Source: Gemmatimonadota bacterium (lineage in GTDB: Bacteria > Gemmatimonadota > Gemmatimonadetes > Palauibacterales > Palauibacteraceae). Taken from it: a stretch of DNA of 11,365 nt. This document shows positions 1 to 8,121 of the stretch, in pieces (within the stretch, counting starts at the first letter, position 1; each line of letters starts with the position of its first letter). The stretch is from positions 1 through 11,365 of the forward strand of contig JAENXO010000039.1 in NCBI GenBank assembly GCA_016649455.1. Direction: 5' to 3'. Below the pieces are notes generated by a model. The model was not told the DNA's origin, did not search any database, and saw only the letters and a program-made list of their open reading frames with translations. The translations under genes were made by a program, and so were the position numbers.

Positions 1-675
1 ATGCGGGAAGAGGCCGAGAGAGCGGCAGTCGAAGCGGACATCGTCATCTACGTCGTCGATTCCGGCTATCCCCGCAGCGTCGCGCACGCCCGGGAATGGG
101 GTGGGTTGCCTGGTGTGCCCGTGGTTCTGTGCCTGAACAAGATCGACCGCGTTGACAGGGGGATACTGCGCGAGATTCGGGAGGAACTCGTGACTCACGG
201 GTCATGGGATTCAGTCATCGAAACGCACGCAACGAACGGCGAGGGAGTGGAGGAACTTCGGGCAGCCGTCCTCGACCGGCTTCCACCCGGACCGCCCTTT
301 TACCCGGAAGATGATGTCGCTACCGCCCCTGTGCGCTTTTTCGCGGCCGAACTCGTCCGCGAGACGTGCTTCGAGCAGCTGGGCCAGGAGCTCCCGTACA
401 GCATCGCCATCGGGATCGAAGAGTTTCGGGAGTCCGAGGATCCCGTATATGTCAGTGCCACGATCTTCGTGGAACGTGAATCTCAGAAGGGAATGGTGAT
501 CGGCCGCGGTGGCGTCATGATCCGGAGTATCGGAACCGCTTCCCGTCACAAGCTCGAAGCGCTCATCGAGAGGCCGGTATACCTGGACCTGAGAGTGAAA
601 GTAATGCCCAACTGGCGCAGGAATCCGGCCCGTCTTAAGCTCCTCGGGTACCATGTCCCTTCTCGGAAGGCCTGA
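1..675 (+). CDS. era: GTPase Era, C-terminal part (5'-truncated by window edge)
   Basis: Era is an essential GTPase that binds the 3' end of 16S rRNA during assembly of the small ribosomal subunit. The visible 224 residues contain the G4 guanine-specificity motif NKID at residues 46-49, a G5-like stretch near residues 77-81, and a C-terminal KH RNA-binding domain with the GxxG loop at residues 168-171 (VIGRGG context). The KH tail ends in the family's usual LxLLGY pattern. Era is normally about 300 residues. The P-loop (G1), switch I (G2) and DTPG (G3) motifs are missing, and the visible part begins just after where G3 would lie. The ATG at base 1 is therefore almost certainly an internal methionine, and the gene continues upstream of the window. 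The stop lies two bases before the next start, which suggests cotranscription. Identification is secure; only the 5' end is missing. Confidence 0.93.
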   Translation: MREEAERAAVEADIVIYVVDSGYPRSVAHAREWGGLPGVPVVLCLNKIDRVDRGILREIREELVTHGSWDSVIETHATNGEGVEELRAAVLDRLPPGPPFYPEDDVATAPVRFFAAELVRETCFEQLGQELPYSIAIGIEEFRESEDPVYVSATIFVERESQKGMVIGRGGVMIRSIGTASRHKLEALIERPVYLDLRVKVMPNWRRNPARLKLLGYHVPSRKA

Positions 676-677
676 TC

Positions 678-845
678 ATGTCACTCGATCCGACCCTGCT
701 GGAGATCCTCGTCTGTCCGAAGTGTCGAGGCGAGCTGGAGTATCGTCTCGAGGAGCAGGAACTCCGATGCTCCACCTGCCGCCTGAAGTATCGGATAGAA
801 GACGACATTCCGATCCTGCTGATCGATGAAGCGGAGCCCTTCTAG
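678..845 (+). CDS. Trm112-like (UPF0434/YcaR-type) small zinc-ribbon protein
   Basis: This is a 55-residue gene. The protein starts MSLDPTLLEILVCPKCRGEL, has a second CxxC (CSTC) at residues 31-34, and ends with a RIEDDIPILL stretch. A CPxC near residue 13, a second CxxC and the 'Y.I.DGIP.LL' ending are the hallmark of the Trm112/UPF0434 family (E. coli YcaR). In eukaryotes and archaea Trm112 binds and activates several methyltransferases; the bacterial role is poorly defined. Here both cysteine pairs are present (C13, C16, C31, C34), so a zinc site is plausible. Many bacterial members lack some of these cysteines. The start is two bases after the era stop, and the last 20 bases overlap the start of the following outer-membrane protein gene in another frame. 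No methyltransferase gene is next to it. The family call is firm; the function is unknown. Confidence 0.85.
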   Translation: MSLDPTLLEILVCPKCRGELEYRLEEQELRCSTCRLKYRIEDDIPILLIDEAEPF

Positions 846-1845
846 GCTCGGAGCGGCGCTCCTTCTTTTTCTCTTCCTCGTCGCTCGCGGCGCGGACGCG
901 CAGGGGAGCGCCTCCGATGCCGAACGGAATACCGCCGGGTCTGCCGCGGAGACCGCGACGTTCCTGCTTGTCCCCGTCGGGGCCCGGTCCGTCGGACTCG
1001 GAGGGGCGGTTTCCGCCTCGCGCGGCGATATCGAGGGATCCCTGTGGAATCCGGCGTCCCTGGCGGGACTCGAGCGAAGCGCGGTCTACCTCATGGGAGG
1101 AGAGGATTTCGCGGCGGATTCGAGGGTGATCGGCGGTATCGTAGCGTGGCGTGCCCTGCGCGTCGGGGTCACCGTCCTGCGCTACGATCTCGGTCGGGTG
1201 GAAGCACGGGACGAAGGAAATCAATCTCTGGGCACGATCGACCCCAGTCAGACAGCGTTCGTGCTGTCAGCAGCCTACCCCGTGGCGGCTTGGCTGGATC
1301 TGGGGGCGAGCTGGAAGCTGCTCAGACTCTCGTCATCCTGCTCTCAGGCCTGCGGCACCCTGGACGAAATCTCGACTGGAAATGCGTTCGACCTCGGAGC
1401 AGTCGCGACGCTCCCCGGGAATCAGGGCGTGCGAGCCGGATTGTTGTTCAGGAATCTCGGCAGCGGGATCGCATACGGGGGAGGCCCCTCCGATCCTCTC
1501 CCGGCGAGAATCCGATTGGGCCTGGAATTGGACCTGCCGTCATCGGTATCCGGTCGGGACGCATGGGCCGGAGGAGATCTCGACCTGCTGCTCCGATTTG
1601 ATGTGCAGGAAACCCTGAGCGAATTCGACGACCTCGACGCTCATATGGGTGCCGAGCTGGGGTGGAGACGTGTGCTCCTGGTTCGCGGCGGATACGCCTG
1701 GAGCTCAGAAGGGAGGTCCGGTCCGACCCTGGGTATTGGGATCCGATTCAAGAGCCTCATCCTTGACCTCGGGTACGGATTCAACGACTTCGCAGGATTC
1801 GATGGAGGCACTCCTCTCCAACTGTCCGTCGGCTTCAATTTCTGA
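826..1845 (+). CDS. PorV/PorQ-like (UPF0164) outer-membrane beta-barrel protein
   Basis: This is a 339-residue secreted protein. Residues 1-25 form a signal peptide: KRSPSR basic start, an LLLFLFLV hydrophobic core and a likely signal peptidase I site after ADA. Residues about 45-80 carry the family's N-terminal pattern, PVGARSVGLGGA followed by a WNPASLAGL motif. The remainder alternates polar and hydrophobic residues in strand-like blocks rich in glycine, and the chain ends in phenylalanine (GFNF), as expected for a barrel inserted by BamA. PorV and PorQ serve the type IX secretion system in Bacteroidetes, but many lineages without that system carry relatives of unknown role, so a T9SS function is not claimed. 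The start at 826 gives an intact signal peptide and overlaps the preceding small gene by 20 bases. No strong Shine-Dalgarno sequence precedes it, so translation may be coupled to that gene. FadL-like barrels are the main alternative. Confidence 0.8.
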   Translation: MKRSPSRLGAALLLFLFLVARGADAQGSASDAERNTAGSAAETATFLLVPVGARSVGLGGAVSASRGDIEGSLWNPASLAGLERSAVYLMGGEDFAADSRVIGGIVAWRALRVGVTVLRYDLGRVEARDEGNQSLGTIDPSQTAFVLSAAYPVAAWLDLGASWKLLRLSSSCSQACGTLDEISTGNAFDLGAVATLPGNQGVRAGLLFRNLGSGIAYGGGPSDPLPARIRLGLELDLPSSVSGRDAWAGGDLDLLLRFDVQETLSEFDDLDAHMGAELGWRRVLLVRGGYAWSSEGRSGPTLGIGIRFKSLILDLGYGFNDFAGFDGGTPLQLSVGFNF

Positions 1846-1865
1846 CGGAAGACAGGAAGCCCCGG

Positions 1866-4025
1866 ATGACGGCTGAACCTCCTGATCGACAACGCATTCT
1901 CTCCTATCTGGCAGACCGTGCGGACCGGCCGCTGGGGCCGAAGGAAATCGCCCGCGACCTCCGAATCGCCCAGGAAGACTACCGGGAATTTCGCCGCCTG
2001 CTTCGCGACATGGAACAGAAGGGCGAGGTGTTCCGCCAGCGCAAGGGACGATATGGGCTTCCGGCCCGATTCGAGGCGTTGAACGGGCGACTCCAGATCA
2101 CGCGATCGGGTGACGGTTTCGTCATTCCGGACGAAGCCGGAGAGGAAGATGTATACGTGCCGGGCCGGAGCCTGGCGACCGGTCAGGCTGGCGACCGGGT
2201 GGTCGTCCGAATCGATCGACGTAGACCGGGGCGAAACCCCGAAGGCAGGATCGTCCGGATCCTGGACCGGTCGGCGACGCAGACCGTGGGACTTTACCAT
2301 CGGCGACGTGGCGTCGGTTTCGTCGTGCCGCAGGAGCCGCCTCTGACCTCCGAGGTACTGATTCCATCCGAACGCGCCGGCGGAGCAGAAGATGGGCAGG
2401 TCGTGCTGGTCGAGATCGAGGACTGGGGCGCGAAGGGACCGAGTCCGCTCGGAAGAGTGACCCGGATCCTCGGTCGGCCCGGGGATCCGGATGTCGAGGT
2501 GCTGTCGATCCTGTTCGGACACCAGCTCCCGCTCGAATTCCCGGCCGCCGTGGAGCGGGAAGCGGAGAAGGTCTCACGGCGAGGGGTGCGTCCGGAGGAC
2601 CTGGAGGGTCGGACGGACTTCAGGACACTGCTCGTCTACACGATTGATCCGGCGGACGCCAGGGATCACGACGACGCAGTCTCGGTTCACGAATTCGAAG
2701 ACGGATCGTTCGAGGCAGGAGTGCACATCGCCGACGTGTCCTACTACGTCAAACATGGAAGCACGATTGACAGAGAAGGAGCCGAGAGAGCGACCAGCGT
2801 CTATCTGGTGGACCGGGTGGTCCCCATGCTTCCCGAGGCTCTGTCGAATCAGATCTGCTCCCTGGTGCCGCACGAGGACAGGCTCGTCGTGTCCGTGCTG
2901 TTTCACGTGGATCCGTCTGGTGAAGTCCTGTCCCATCGCATCGTCCGAGGAGTGATCCGGAGCTCCCACAAGCTCTCCTACGAGGACGCGCAGTCGCTGC
3001 TGGACGGCCACGGAGCGGTCGATCTGCCGGATGGTCCGGATGGAGCAGCCCTCGTGCGCAGCCTGCAACTGCTGTCCGGATTCGCGCAGCGACTGCGGGC
3101 GCGGCGTTCTGCGGCAGGGGCGATCGACTTTGCGATGCCCGAGGCGAAGGTGGAGCTCGATGAGGACGGCGAGCCGGTCGCGATTCATCAGCGGGAGCGG
3201 CTGGAGGCCCACAGGCTGATCGAGGATCTGATGATCCTGGCGAACGAGACAGTCGCACGCGTCGGCGAGACTGAAGATCTTCCGATCCTGTACCGGATTC
3301 ACGAATCGCCGTCGGACGATCGCCTCGAGGGGCTGCGGTCCCTGGCCCGGCTGTTCGGCCACCCGCTGCCCCCCGGTGAAATCCGACCGCGTGACATCGC
3401 GGACCTGGTCGAGTCCCAGCATGGCACGCGGCGCGAGTTCCTCGTGTCTGCGGTGGCGCTTCGAAGCATGAAGAAAGCGCGCTATTCGGGAAGGAACGTA
3501 GGCCACTTCGGCCTCGCTTCGGACTGCTATGCGCACTTCACGTCTCCGATCCGGCGATATCCGGACCTGCAGGTCCACCGGGAAATCGTGCGCCGGGTGA
3601 CCGGGAAGACCTCGGCATCGCGGATGGGCCCGGACGACCTGGAGGCGGTCGCGAGGCATTGTTCCGAGCGGGAGCGCCGGGCGGACGGAGCGGAACGCGA
3701 TTCGGTCGAGGTCAAGACGATCCGCTACATGAAGCGACACATCGGTGACGAGTTCGAGGGTACGATTAGCGGCGTTACGGGATTCGGTCTGTTCGTGCTG
3801 CTCGACGATGTGCTCACGGAGGGACTGGTTCGGGTCAGCTCGCTGGTCGACGATTACTACGTGTTCGACGCAGATTCGTTTTCGCTGACCGGCCGACGAA
3901 GCAGACGTAGATTGCGTCTTGGCGACAAGGTGAAGGTGCAGGTCGTACGGGTAGACTCCGAGAGCCGGGAAATCGATCTCGACCTGCAGGAGGGGCCGCT
4001 TGACCCGGGCCGGGAGGGTGGCTAG
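1866..4025 (+). CDS. rnr: Ribonuclease R (RNB-family 3'-5' exoribonuclease)
   Basis: The protein has 719 residues, close to the usual RNase R length. It degrades structured RNA processively from the 3' end in the cytoplasm and takes part in rRNA, mRNA and tmRNA-linked turnover. Visible domains in order are an N-terminal winged helix (about 5-65), two cold-shock-like OB folds (about 70-210), the RNB catalytic domain (about 245-580) and a C-terminal S1 domain (about 626-710). The catalytic signature TIDPADARDHDDAV gives D261, D267, D269 and D270, matching the four metal-binding aspartates of the family. The second family signature, YAHFTSPIRRYPDL, begins at residue 555. The winged helix separates it from RNase II, which lacks this domain. 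The E. coli-type basic tail is very short here. A good ribosome-binding site (AGGAAG at 1854-1859) lies six bases before the ATG, 20 bases after the porV-like gene. Confidence 0.95.
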   Translation: MTAEPPDRQRILSYLADRADRPLGPKEIARDLRIAQEDYREFRRLLRDMEQKGEVFRQRKGRYGLPARFEALNGRLQITRSGDGFVIPDEAGEEDVYVPGRSLATGQAGDRVVVRIDRRRPGRNPEGRIVRILDRSATQTVGLYHRRRGVGFVVPQEPPLTSEVLIPSERAGGAEDGQVVLVEIEDWGAKGPSPLGRVTRILGRPGDPDVEVLSILFGHQLPLEFPAAVEREAEKVSRRGVRPEDLEGRTDFRTLLVYTIDPADARDHDDAVSVHEFEDGSFEAGVHIADVSYYVKHGSTIDREGAERATSVYLVDRVVPMLPEALSNQICSLVPHEDRLVVSVLFHVDPSGEVLSHRIVRGVIRSSHKLSYEDAQSLLDGHGAVDLPDGPDGAALVRSLQLLSGFAQRLRARRSAAGAIDFAMPEAKVELDEDGEPVAIHQRERLEAHRLIEDLMILANETVARVGETEDLPILYRIHESPSDDRLEGLRSLARLFGHPLPPGEIRPRDIADLVESQHGTRREFLVSAVALRSMKKARYSGRNVGHFGLASDCYAHFTSPIRRYPDLQVHREIVRRVTGKTSASRMGPDDLEAVARHCSERERRADGAERDSVEVKTIRYMKRHIGDEFEGTISGVTGFGLFVLLDDVLTEGLVRVSSLVDDYYVFDADSFSLTGRRSRRRLRLGDKVKVQVVRVDSESREIDLDLQEGPLDPGREGG

Positions 4026-4039
4026 ACTCGCGTCGAATC

Positions 4040-4070
4040 GGGGTCTTCCGCCGAGCGGAGGCCCCCGTTT
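4040..4070 (+). terminator. Probable intrinsic terminator after rnr
   Basis: A GC-rich hairpin begins 15 bases after the rnr stop. The left arm is 4040-4051 (GGGG, a bulged T at 4044, then CTTCCGC), the loop is CGA at 4052-4054, and the right arm is 4055-4065 (GCGGAGGCCCC). All eleven pairs hold, one of them a G-U wobble. The following tract is only moderately T-rich (GTTTCGTATCT), so termination may be incomplete. It fits a boundary between the era-to-rnr unit and the prfB unit. Confidence 0.6.
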
Positions 4071-4128
4071 CGTATCTGCCTGAATTCGCATACCAGAACG
4101 GCCGACACCCGGCCCCAGGAAGTCCGTC

Positions 4129-4135
4129 GAGGGAG
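4129..4135 (+). promoter_or_regulatory. Ribosome-binding site of prfB
   Basis: GAGGGAG lies ten bases before the ATG at 4146. This supports initiation of the short zero-frame prfB leader rather than at an internal codon beyond the frameshift site. I could not pick out convincing -35 and -10 boxes in the rest of the 120-base gap (4026-4145), although a promoter is expected there. Confidence 0.6.
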
Positions 4136-4145
4136 TAACCACAGA

Positions 4146-5259
4146 ATGGCCGTATCCGAAGCCAGTCGCAATCGGCTCGAACAGCAGCGCCGAAGGCTCG
4201 ACGAGCTCAGGGGGTTCCTTTGACATCGTCGCGAAGCAAGAGGAGCTCGAGACCCTCGATGCGAAGATGGCGAGCCAGGGATTCTGGGACCGACAGGACG
4301 AAGCCCGAGCTGTCATAGCGAGGTCGAAGGCGCTGAAAGCCTGGACGGATCCCTGGGCCCGGCTATCGGGGCGGGTCGACGACTTGCTTGAAATGGTTGT
4401 GCTGCTCTCCGACTCGGAAGACCCGGAGCTCGAAAGCGAGGTCGAGAGCGAGGTCGAGCAGGTCGACAAGGAGCTCGACCGGCTGGAATTCCGCAACATG
4501 CTCCGCGGGCCGGATGCTCACCGGAACGCGATTCTCACCATTCATCCCGGGGCGGGCGGCACCGAATCGCAGGATTGGGCGGCGATGCTGGTCCGGATGT
4601 ATTCGCGGTACGCGGAGGGGCGGGGGTGGACCGTTGAGGCTCTCGACCTGATCCCGGGAGATGAGGCTGGGATCAAGTCCGCCTCGCTCGAAATTACTGG
4701 AGACCACGCGTTCGGCTACCTGACCGCCGAGAACGGCGTACATCGCCTGGTAAGGATCTCCCCCTTCGACGCGCAGGGGAGACGACACACTTCATTCGCG
4801 TCGGTATTCGTCTATCCGGTCGTCGAGGACGACGCCGAGATCGAGATCGACGAGAGCGACCTGCGAGTGGACACCTATCGCGCGTCAGGCGCCGGCGGAC
4901 AGCATGTGAACAAGACCGACTCCGCGGTGCGGATTACTCACATTCCGACCAACATCGTGGTTTCCTGTCAGCAGGAGCGCAGTCAGCATAAGAACCGCGC
5001 AAAAGCGATGAAGATGCTCAAAGCTGCCCTGTATCAACGGGCACAGGAGGAGAAGGACGCCGAGCGGCAGAAGATCGAGGAGTCAAAGGCCGAGATCGCC
5101 TGGGGCAACCAGATCCGGTCGTATGTGCTTCAGCCGTACACGATGGTCAAGGATCACCGCACCAATTTCGAAGCTGGCAATGCCCAGGGCGTGCTGGACG
5201 GCGACATCGACGAGTTCATCGAAGCCTTCCTGCGGCAGAAGGGGGAGACGGGAGCATGA
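4146..5259 (+). CDS. prfB: Peptide chain release factor 2, expressed by programmed +1 frameshift
   Basis: RF2 recognises UGA and UAA stop codons and triggers peptide release in the ribosomal peptidyl-transferase centre. The gene must be read as join(4146..4220,4222..5259). Twenty-five codons run in the first frame to an in-frame TGA at 4221-4223, after which the protein continues in the +1 frame. The shifted product is 370 residues, close to E. coli RF2 (365). It carries the stop-codon-reading SPF motif at residues 205-207 and the catalytic GGQ at 250-252, the same numbering as in E. coli, with alanine at 246. The codons after the shift (D, I, V, A, K, Q, E, E, L, E...) continue the expected N-terminal helical domain. 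The stop overlaps the lysS start (ATGA). A prfB-lysS pair is also found in E. coli. An annotation starting at the ATG at 4267 would lose about 40 N-terminal residues and would be wrong. Confidence 0.96.
4209..4224 (+). promoter_or_regulatory. Programmed +1 ribosomal frameshift site of prfB
   Basis: The site reads AGG GGG TTC CTT TGA C. The internal Shine-Dalgarno-like AGGGGG (4209-4214) lies three bases before the slippery CTT (4218-4220), which is followed by TGA in the poor context TGAC. This matches the classical RF2 autoregulatory site, which differs only in the spacer codon (TAT in E. coli). When RF2 is scarce, the ribosome pauses at UGA and slips from CUU to UUU, restoring synthesis. 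The TGA is codon 26, as in E. coli. Confidence 0.96.
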
Positions 5260-6854
5260 CCGGCGACCGGGGAACTGAGCGCCCTGCCATCGATATCGCA
5301 GAGTCCGGGCAGATCGGCCTTCGCGATCGCTTGCCGATCGAGGAATGGTACGCCTCGGAGGAACGTCCGAAGCCGATCCGCGACCGCTGGTCGAAGCTGC
5401 TCCGTCTGCGCGAGCTGGGTGTCGAACCGTACGCCTATAGTTGGGAGTCGACCCACGACCTGGCATCCGGGCTCGCGGCCTGGTCCGGAGATGCAGACGG
5501 CCCGACGGTTCGAGTCGCGGGTCGGATCGAAGCGCTTCGTGACATGGGGAAGAGCTCGTTTTTGCACCTCGGCGACCGGACAGGCAGGCTTCAGGCCTAT
5601 TTTCGGCGCCAGGATCTGCCCGAGCTGGACGTCGAGCTGTTGGACCTCGTGGACCTGGGAGACTGGATCGGGATCGAGGGCCCCCTGTTCGAGACGCGCA
5701 CGGGCGAAGTGACGGTGCGCGTGGAGCACCTCACCATGTTGTCGAAGTCACTGCGCCCGCTCCCGTTCGGAAAGGTGGAAGTCGGTGAATCCGGCGAGCG
5801 CGTGGTGCATAGCGGTTTCGCGGACACGGAATCGAGGTACCGGCAGAGGTACGCGGATCTCGCGGTCAACCCGGACGTCCGGCAGGTGTTCGCGACCCGG
5901 GCCCGCGTCATCTCGGCGATTCGCCGCCGGCTCGACGAGGCGGGCTTCGTCGAGGTGGAGACTCCGATCCTCCAGCCGCTGTACGGTGGGGCCTTCGCCC
6001 GGCCGTTCACCACACACCACAACGCGCTCGACCGAACGTTGTTTCTGCGCATCGCCGACGAGTTGTATCTCAAGCGTCTGATCGTCGGATCGCTGGACCG
6101 CGTGTACGAAATCGGCAAGAATTTCCGGAACGAAGGCATCGACCGGACGCACAATCCCGAGTTCACGATGCTGGAGCTGTACCAGGCGTTTGCGGACTAC
6201 GAAACGATGATGGAGCTGACAGAGCGTCTCGTGTCGGAGACGGCGCTCGAAGTGGTCGGGTCCCTCGAGCTGGAGTGGGACGGCCACACCGTGGACCTCA
6301 CCCCCCCCTGGACCCGGATCGCATTCTTCGATTCGATCGAGCGACATGCGGGCATCGATGCACGGTCCGCCTCGACCAAGGAGCTCGAGGCTCTGCTTCT
6401 GCAGGCCGGACGGGACGACGCCGCGCAGCAGGGACGAACGAAGCTGCTGGACGCGATGTTTTCGGAATGGGTCGAACCGGAACTCGTGGATCCGACCATC
6501 GTGTTCGACTACCCGATCGAGATGAGCCCACTGGCGAAGCCGAAACGTGGAGACCCGGAGCTGGCGGAGCGGTTCGAGGTTATCGTGGCTGGGACGGAAC
6601 TGGTAAACGCGTTCAGTGAGTTGAACGATCCCGTCGATCAGTGGAACCGGTTCGCGGAACAGGCCCGAGCTCGTGCTGCCGGTGACGCGGAAGCACAGGG
6701 ACTCGATCATGACTACGTCCAGGCGCTGGAGTACGGGCTCCCGCCGACGGGCGGAATGGGTATGGGGATCGATCGACTCGTGATGCTGTTGACCGGCAGG
6801 ACGACGATCCGGGAGGTGATTCTGTATCCTGTGTTGCGTGAAGGCGATGGTTAG
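5256..6854 (+). CDS. lysS: Lysyl-tRNA synthetase, class II
   Basis: The enzyme charges tRNA-Lys with lysine using ATP in the cytoplasm. The 532 residues contain an N-terminal OB-fold anticodon-binding domain (about 75-165), then the class II catalytic core. Motif 2 begins at F290 (FRNEG, continuing into HNPEFTMLE), and motif 3 is GMGIDR with the ATP-binding arginine at R507. The family blocks ARPFTTHHNALD, LRIADELYLKRL and FSELNDP are all present, which distinguishes it from AspRS and AsnRS. The protein is about 25-30 residues longer at the N-terminus than typical bacterial LysRS: residues 1-40 precede the usual helix beginning near RDRWSKLLRLRELG. The ATG overlapping the prfB stop by four bases favours the long start, but a downstream TTG at 5331 is conceivable. 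Identification is secure; the exact start is less so. Confidence 0.95.
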   Translation: MTGDRGTERPAIDIAESGQIGLRDRLPIEEWYASEERPKPIRDRWSKLLRLRELGVEPYAYSWESTHDLASGLAAWSGDADGPTVRVAGRIEALRDMGKSSFLHLGDRTGRLQAYFRRQDLPELDVELLDLVDLGDWIGIEGPLFETRTGEVTVRVEHLTMLSKSLRPLPFGKVEVGESGERVVHSGFADTESRYRQRYADLAVNPDVRQVFATRARVISAIRRRLDEAGFVEVETPILQPLYGGAFARPFTTHHNALDRTLFLRIADELYLKRLIVGSLDRVYEIGKNFRNEGIDRTHNPEFTMLELYQAFADYETMMELTERLVSETALEVVGSLELEWDGHTVDLTPPWTRIAFFDSIERHAGIDARSASTKELEALLLQAGRDDAAQQGRTKLLDAMFSEWVEPELVDPTIVFDYPIEMSPLAKPKRGDPELAERFEVIVAGTELVNAFSELNDPVDQWNRFAEQARARAAGDAEAQGLDHDYVQALEYGLPPTGGMGMGIDRLVMLLTGRTTIREVILYPVLREGDG

Positions 6855-8121
6855 CACGCCTCCGTCGAGTCACGGGAATCGCCGCCTCTACGGCTACATC
6901 GCGCGCCGCTATCTGTCGAGTCGGCGCGGTCGTGGCTTTCTGTCCCTGATCACGTGGATCGCGATCGGGGGGGTGGCCGTGGGCGTCATGGCACTCATCG
7001 TGGTGATTGCCGTCATGTCGGGGCTGCAGACAGACCTGCGTGAGAAGATCCTCGGGGCGAATTCCCACGGGATGGTCCTGGAGCTGGGTGAGACCGTGCG
7101 CATGGAGGCCTGGCAGTCGGTCCTCGACCGACTGCTCGAGGACGAGGATGTGGTCGCGGCGGCTCCGTTCATCTACACGGAGGTAGGCCTCAACGTCCCC
7201 GGAGGAAGCTATTCGGAAGGCGCCGTACTCAGGGGGATCCTCGACGACTCGATCGCCCTGGCCGTGACGGAAATCGACGAACACCTGGTCTCCGGACAGA
7301 TGCCGTTCGGAGAAACGGAATCGGGAAGACCCGGAATCCTGCTCGGGGCCAGTCTCGCCGATCGACTGGGCCTGTTTCCCGGCCGGCAGGTGACGCTCGT
7401 GTCATTCCAGGGTGCGGAACTCACGCCGACGGGGATTCAGCCCCAGATGCGCCTGTACGAGGTCACGGGTCTGTTCGAGACCGGACTGTATCAGTATGAC
7501 ACGAAATTCGCCTACGTCGATCTCGGCTCGGCCCAGAGCCTGCTCAAAATGGGCACCACGGTAACCGGGGTCGAATTCAACGTTCGGGACCCGTGGAATT
7601 CCGGAGAAGTCTCCGACCGCATCGAGGCCGATCTCGGTTTTCCGTACCGGGTCGACGACTGGCAGAAGCAGAACGCCAGCCTGTTCTCAGCGCTCAAGCT
7701 CGAGAAGTTCGCGATGGGGGTGATCCTGCTGCTGATCGTGCTCGTGGCGTCGTTCAATATCGTGTCGACGCTGATCATGGTGGTGACGGACAAGATCCGG
7801 GAAATCGGAATCCTGCGAGCCATGGGACTAACGGCTAAGGACATCACACGAATATTCGTGCTTCAGGGAGTCGTGATCGGCTTCATCGGAACCGCGCTCG
7901 GTACCAGCCTGGGAATCATCCTCTCGCTGCTTCTGAAACGTTACAAGTTCATCACACTGCCGGGGGACGTGTATTTCGTCGACAAGCTTCCGGTGGACCT
8001 GAATCTGCCGGACGTGCTGACGATCGTCGTGGCTTCGCTGGTGATATCGTTCATCGCCACTCTGTATCCGGCCCGGCGCGCAGCCGAATACACTCCGGTC
8101 GAGGCGATCCGGCATGAGTGA
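6847..8121 (+). CDS. LolC/LolE-type lipoprotein-releasing ABC permease
   Basis: This 424-residue inner-membrane protein, with the next gene, should form a Lol exporter that lifts lipoproteins from the inner membrane toward the outer membrane. It shows the MacB/FtsX-fold plan. A cytoplasmic N-terminus with YIARRYLSSRR is followed by TM1 (about 34-58, with GVAVGVMALIVVIAVMSG), a large periplasmic domain (about 60-285), then TM2 (about 290-313), TM3 (about 338-363) and TM4 (about 390-412). The ending YPARRAAEYTPVEAIRHE is typical of the family. Only one permease gene is visible, whereas E. coli has separate lolC and lolE, so the complex may be a homodimer (LolF-like) or the partner may lie elsewhere. 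The ATG at 6847 overlaps lysS by eight bases. An in-frame GTG at 6838 would add three residues. The ATG is preferred because the next two genes show the same overlap length. Confidence 0.88.
   Translation: MVSTPPSSHGNRRLYGYIARRYLSSRRGRGFLSLITWIAIGGVAVGVMALIVVIAVMSGLQTDLREKILGANSHGMVLELGETVRMEAWQSVLDRLLEDEDVVAAAPFIYTEVGLNVPGGSYSEGAVLRGILDDSIALAVTEIDEHLVSGQMPFGETESGRPGILLGASLADRLGLFPGRQVTLVSFQGAELTPTGIQPQMRLYEVTGLFETGLYQYDTKFAYVDLGSAQSLLKMGTTVTGVEFNVRDPWNSGEVSDRIEADLGFPYRVDDWQKQNASLFSALKLEKFAMGVILLLIVLVASFNIVSTLIMVVTDKIREIGILRAMGLTAKDITRIFVLQGVVIGFIGTALGTSLGIILSLLLKRYKFITLPGDVYFVDKLPVDLNLPDVLTIVVASLVISFIATLYPARRAAEYTPVEAIRHE

Noticed and set aside
2574..4499. A 641-codon open frame on the minus strand across rnr, the terminator and prfB
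   Set aside because: It lies opposite two certain genes, shows no recognisable domain, and is the kind of open antisense frame that GC-rich codon bias produces. The translated product is low-complexity and serine- and arginine-rich.
4267..5259. prfB as a simple gene starting at the ATG at 4267
   Set aside because: It would drop the first ~40 residues of RF2. The frameshift site and the leader reading frame explain the whole protein.
5748..6857. A 369-codon open frame on the minus strand opposite lysS
   Set aside because: It is antisense to the catalytic core of LysRS, with no domain or plausible initiation context.
6851..6880. TTAGCAC followed later by GAGT, resembling half of a CIRCE heat-shock operator
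   Set aside because: The second half does not form the required inverted repeat (TTAGCACTC-N9-GAGTGCTAA), and the motif is just the lysS stop and early permease codons.
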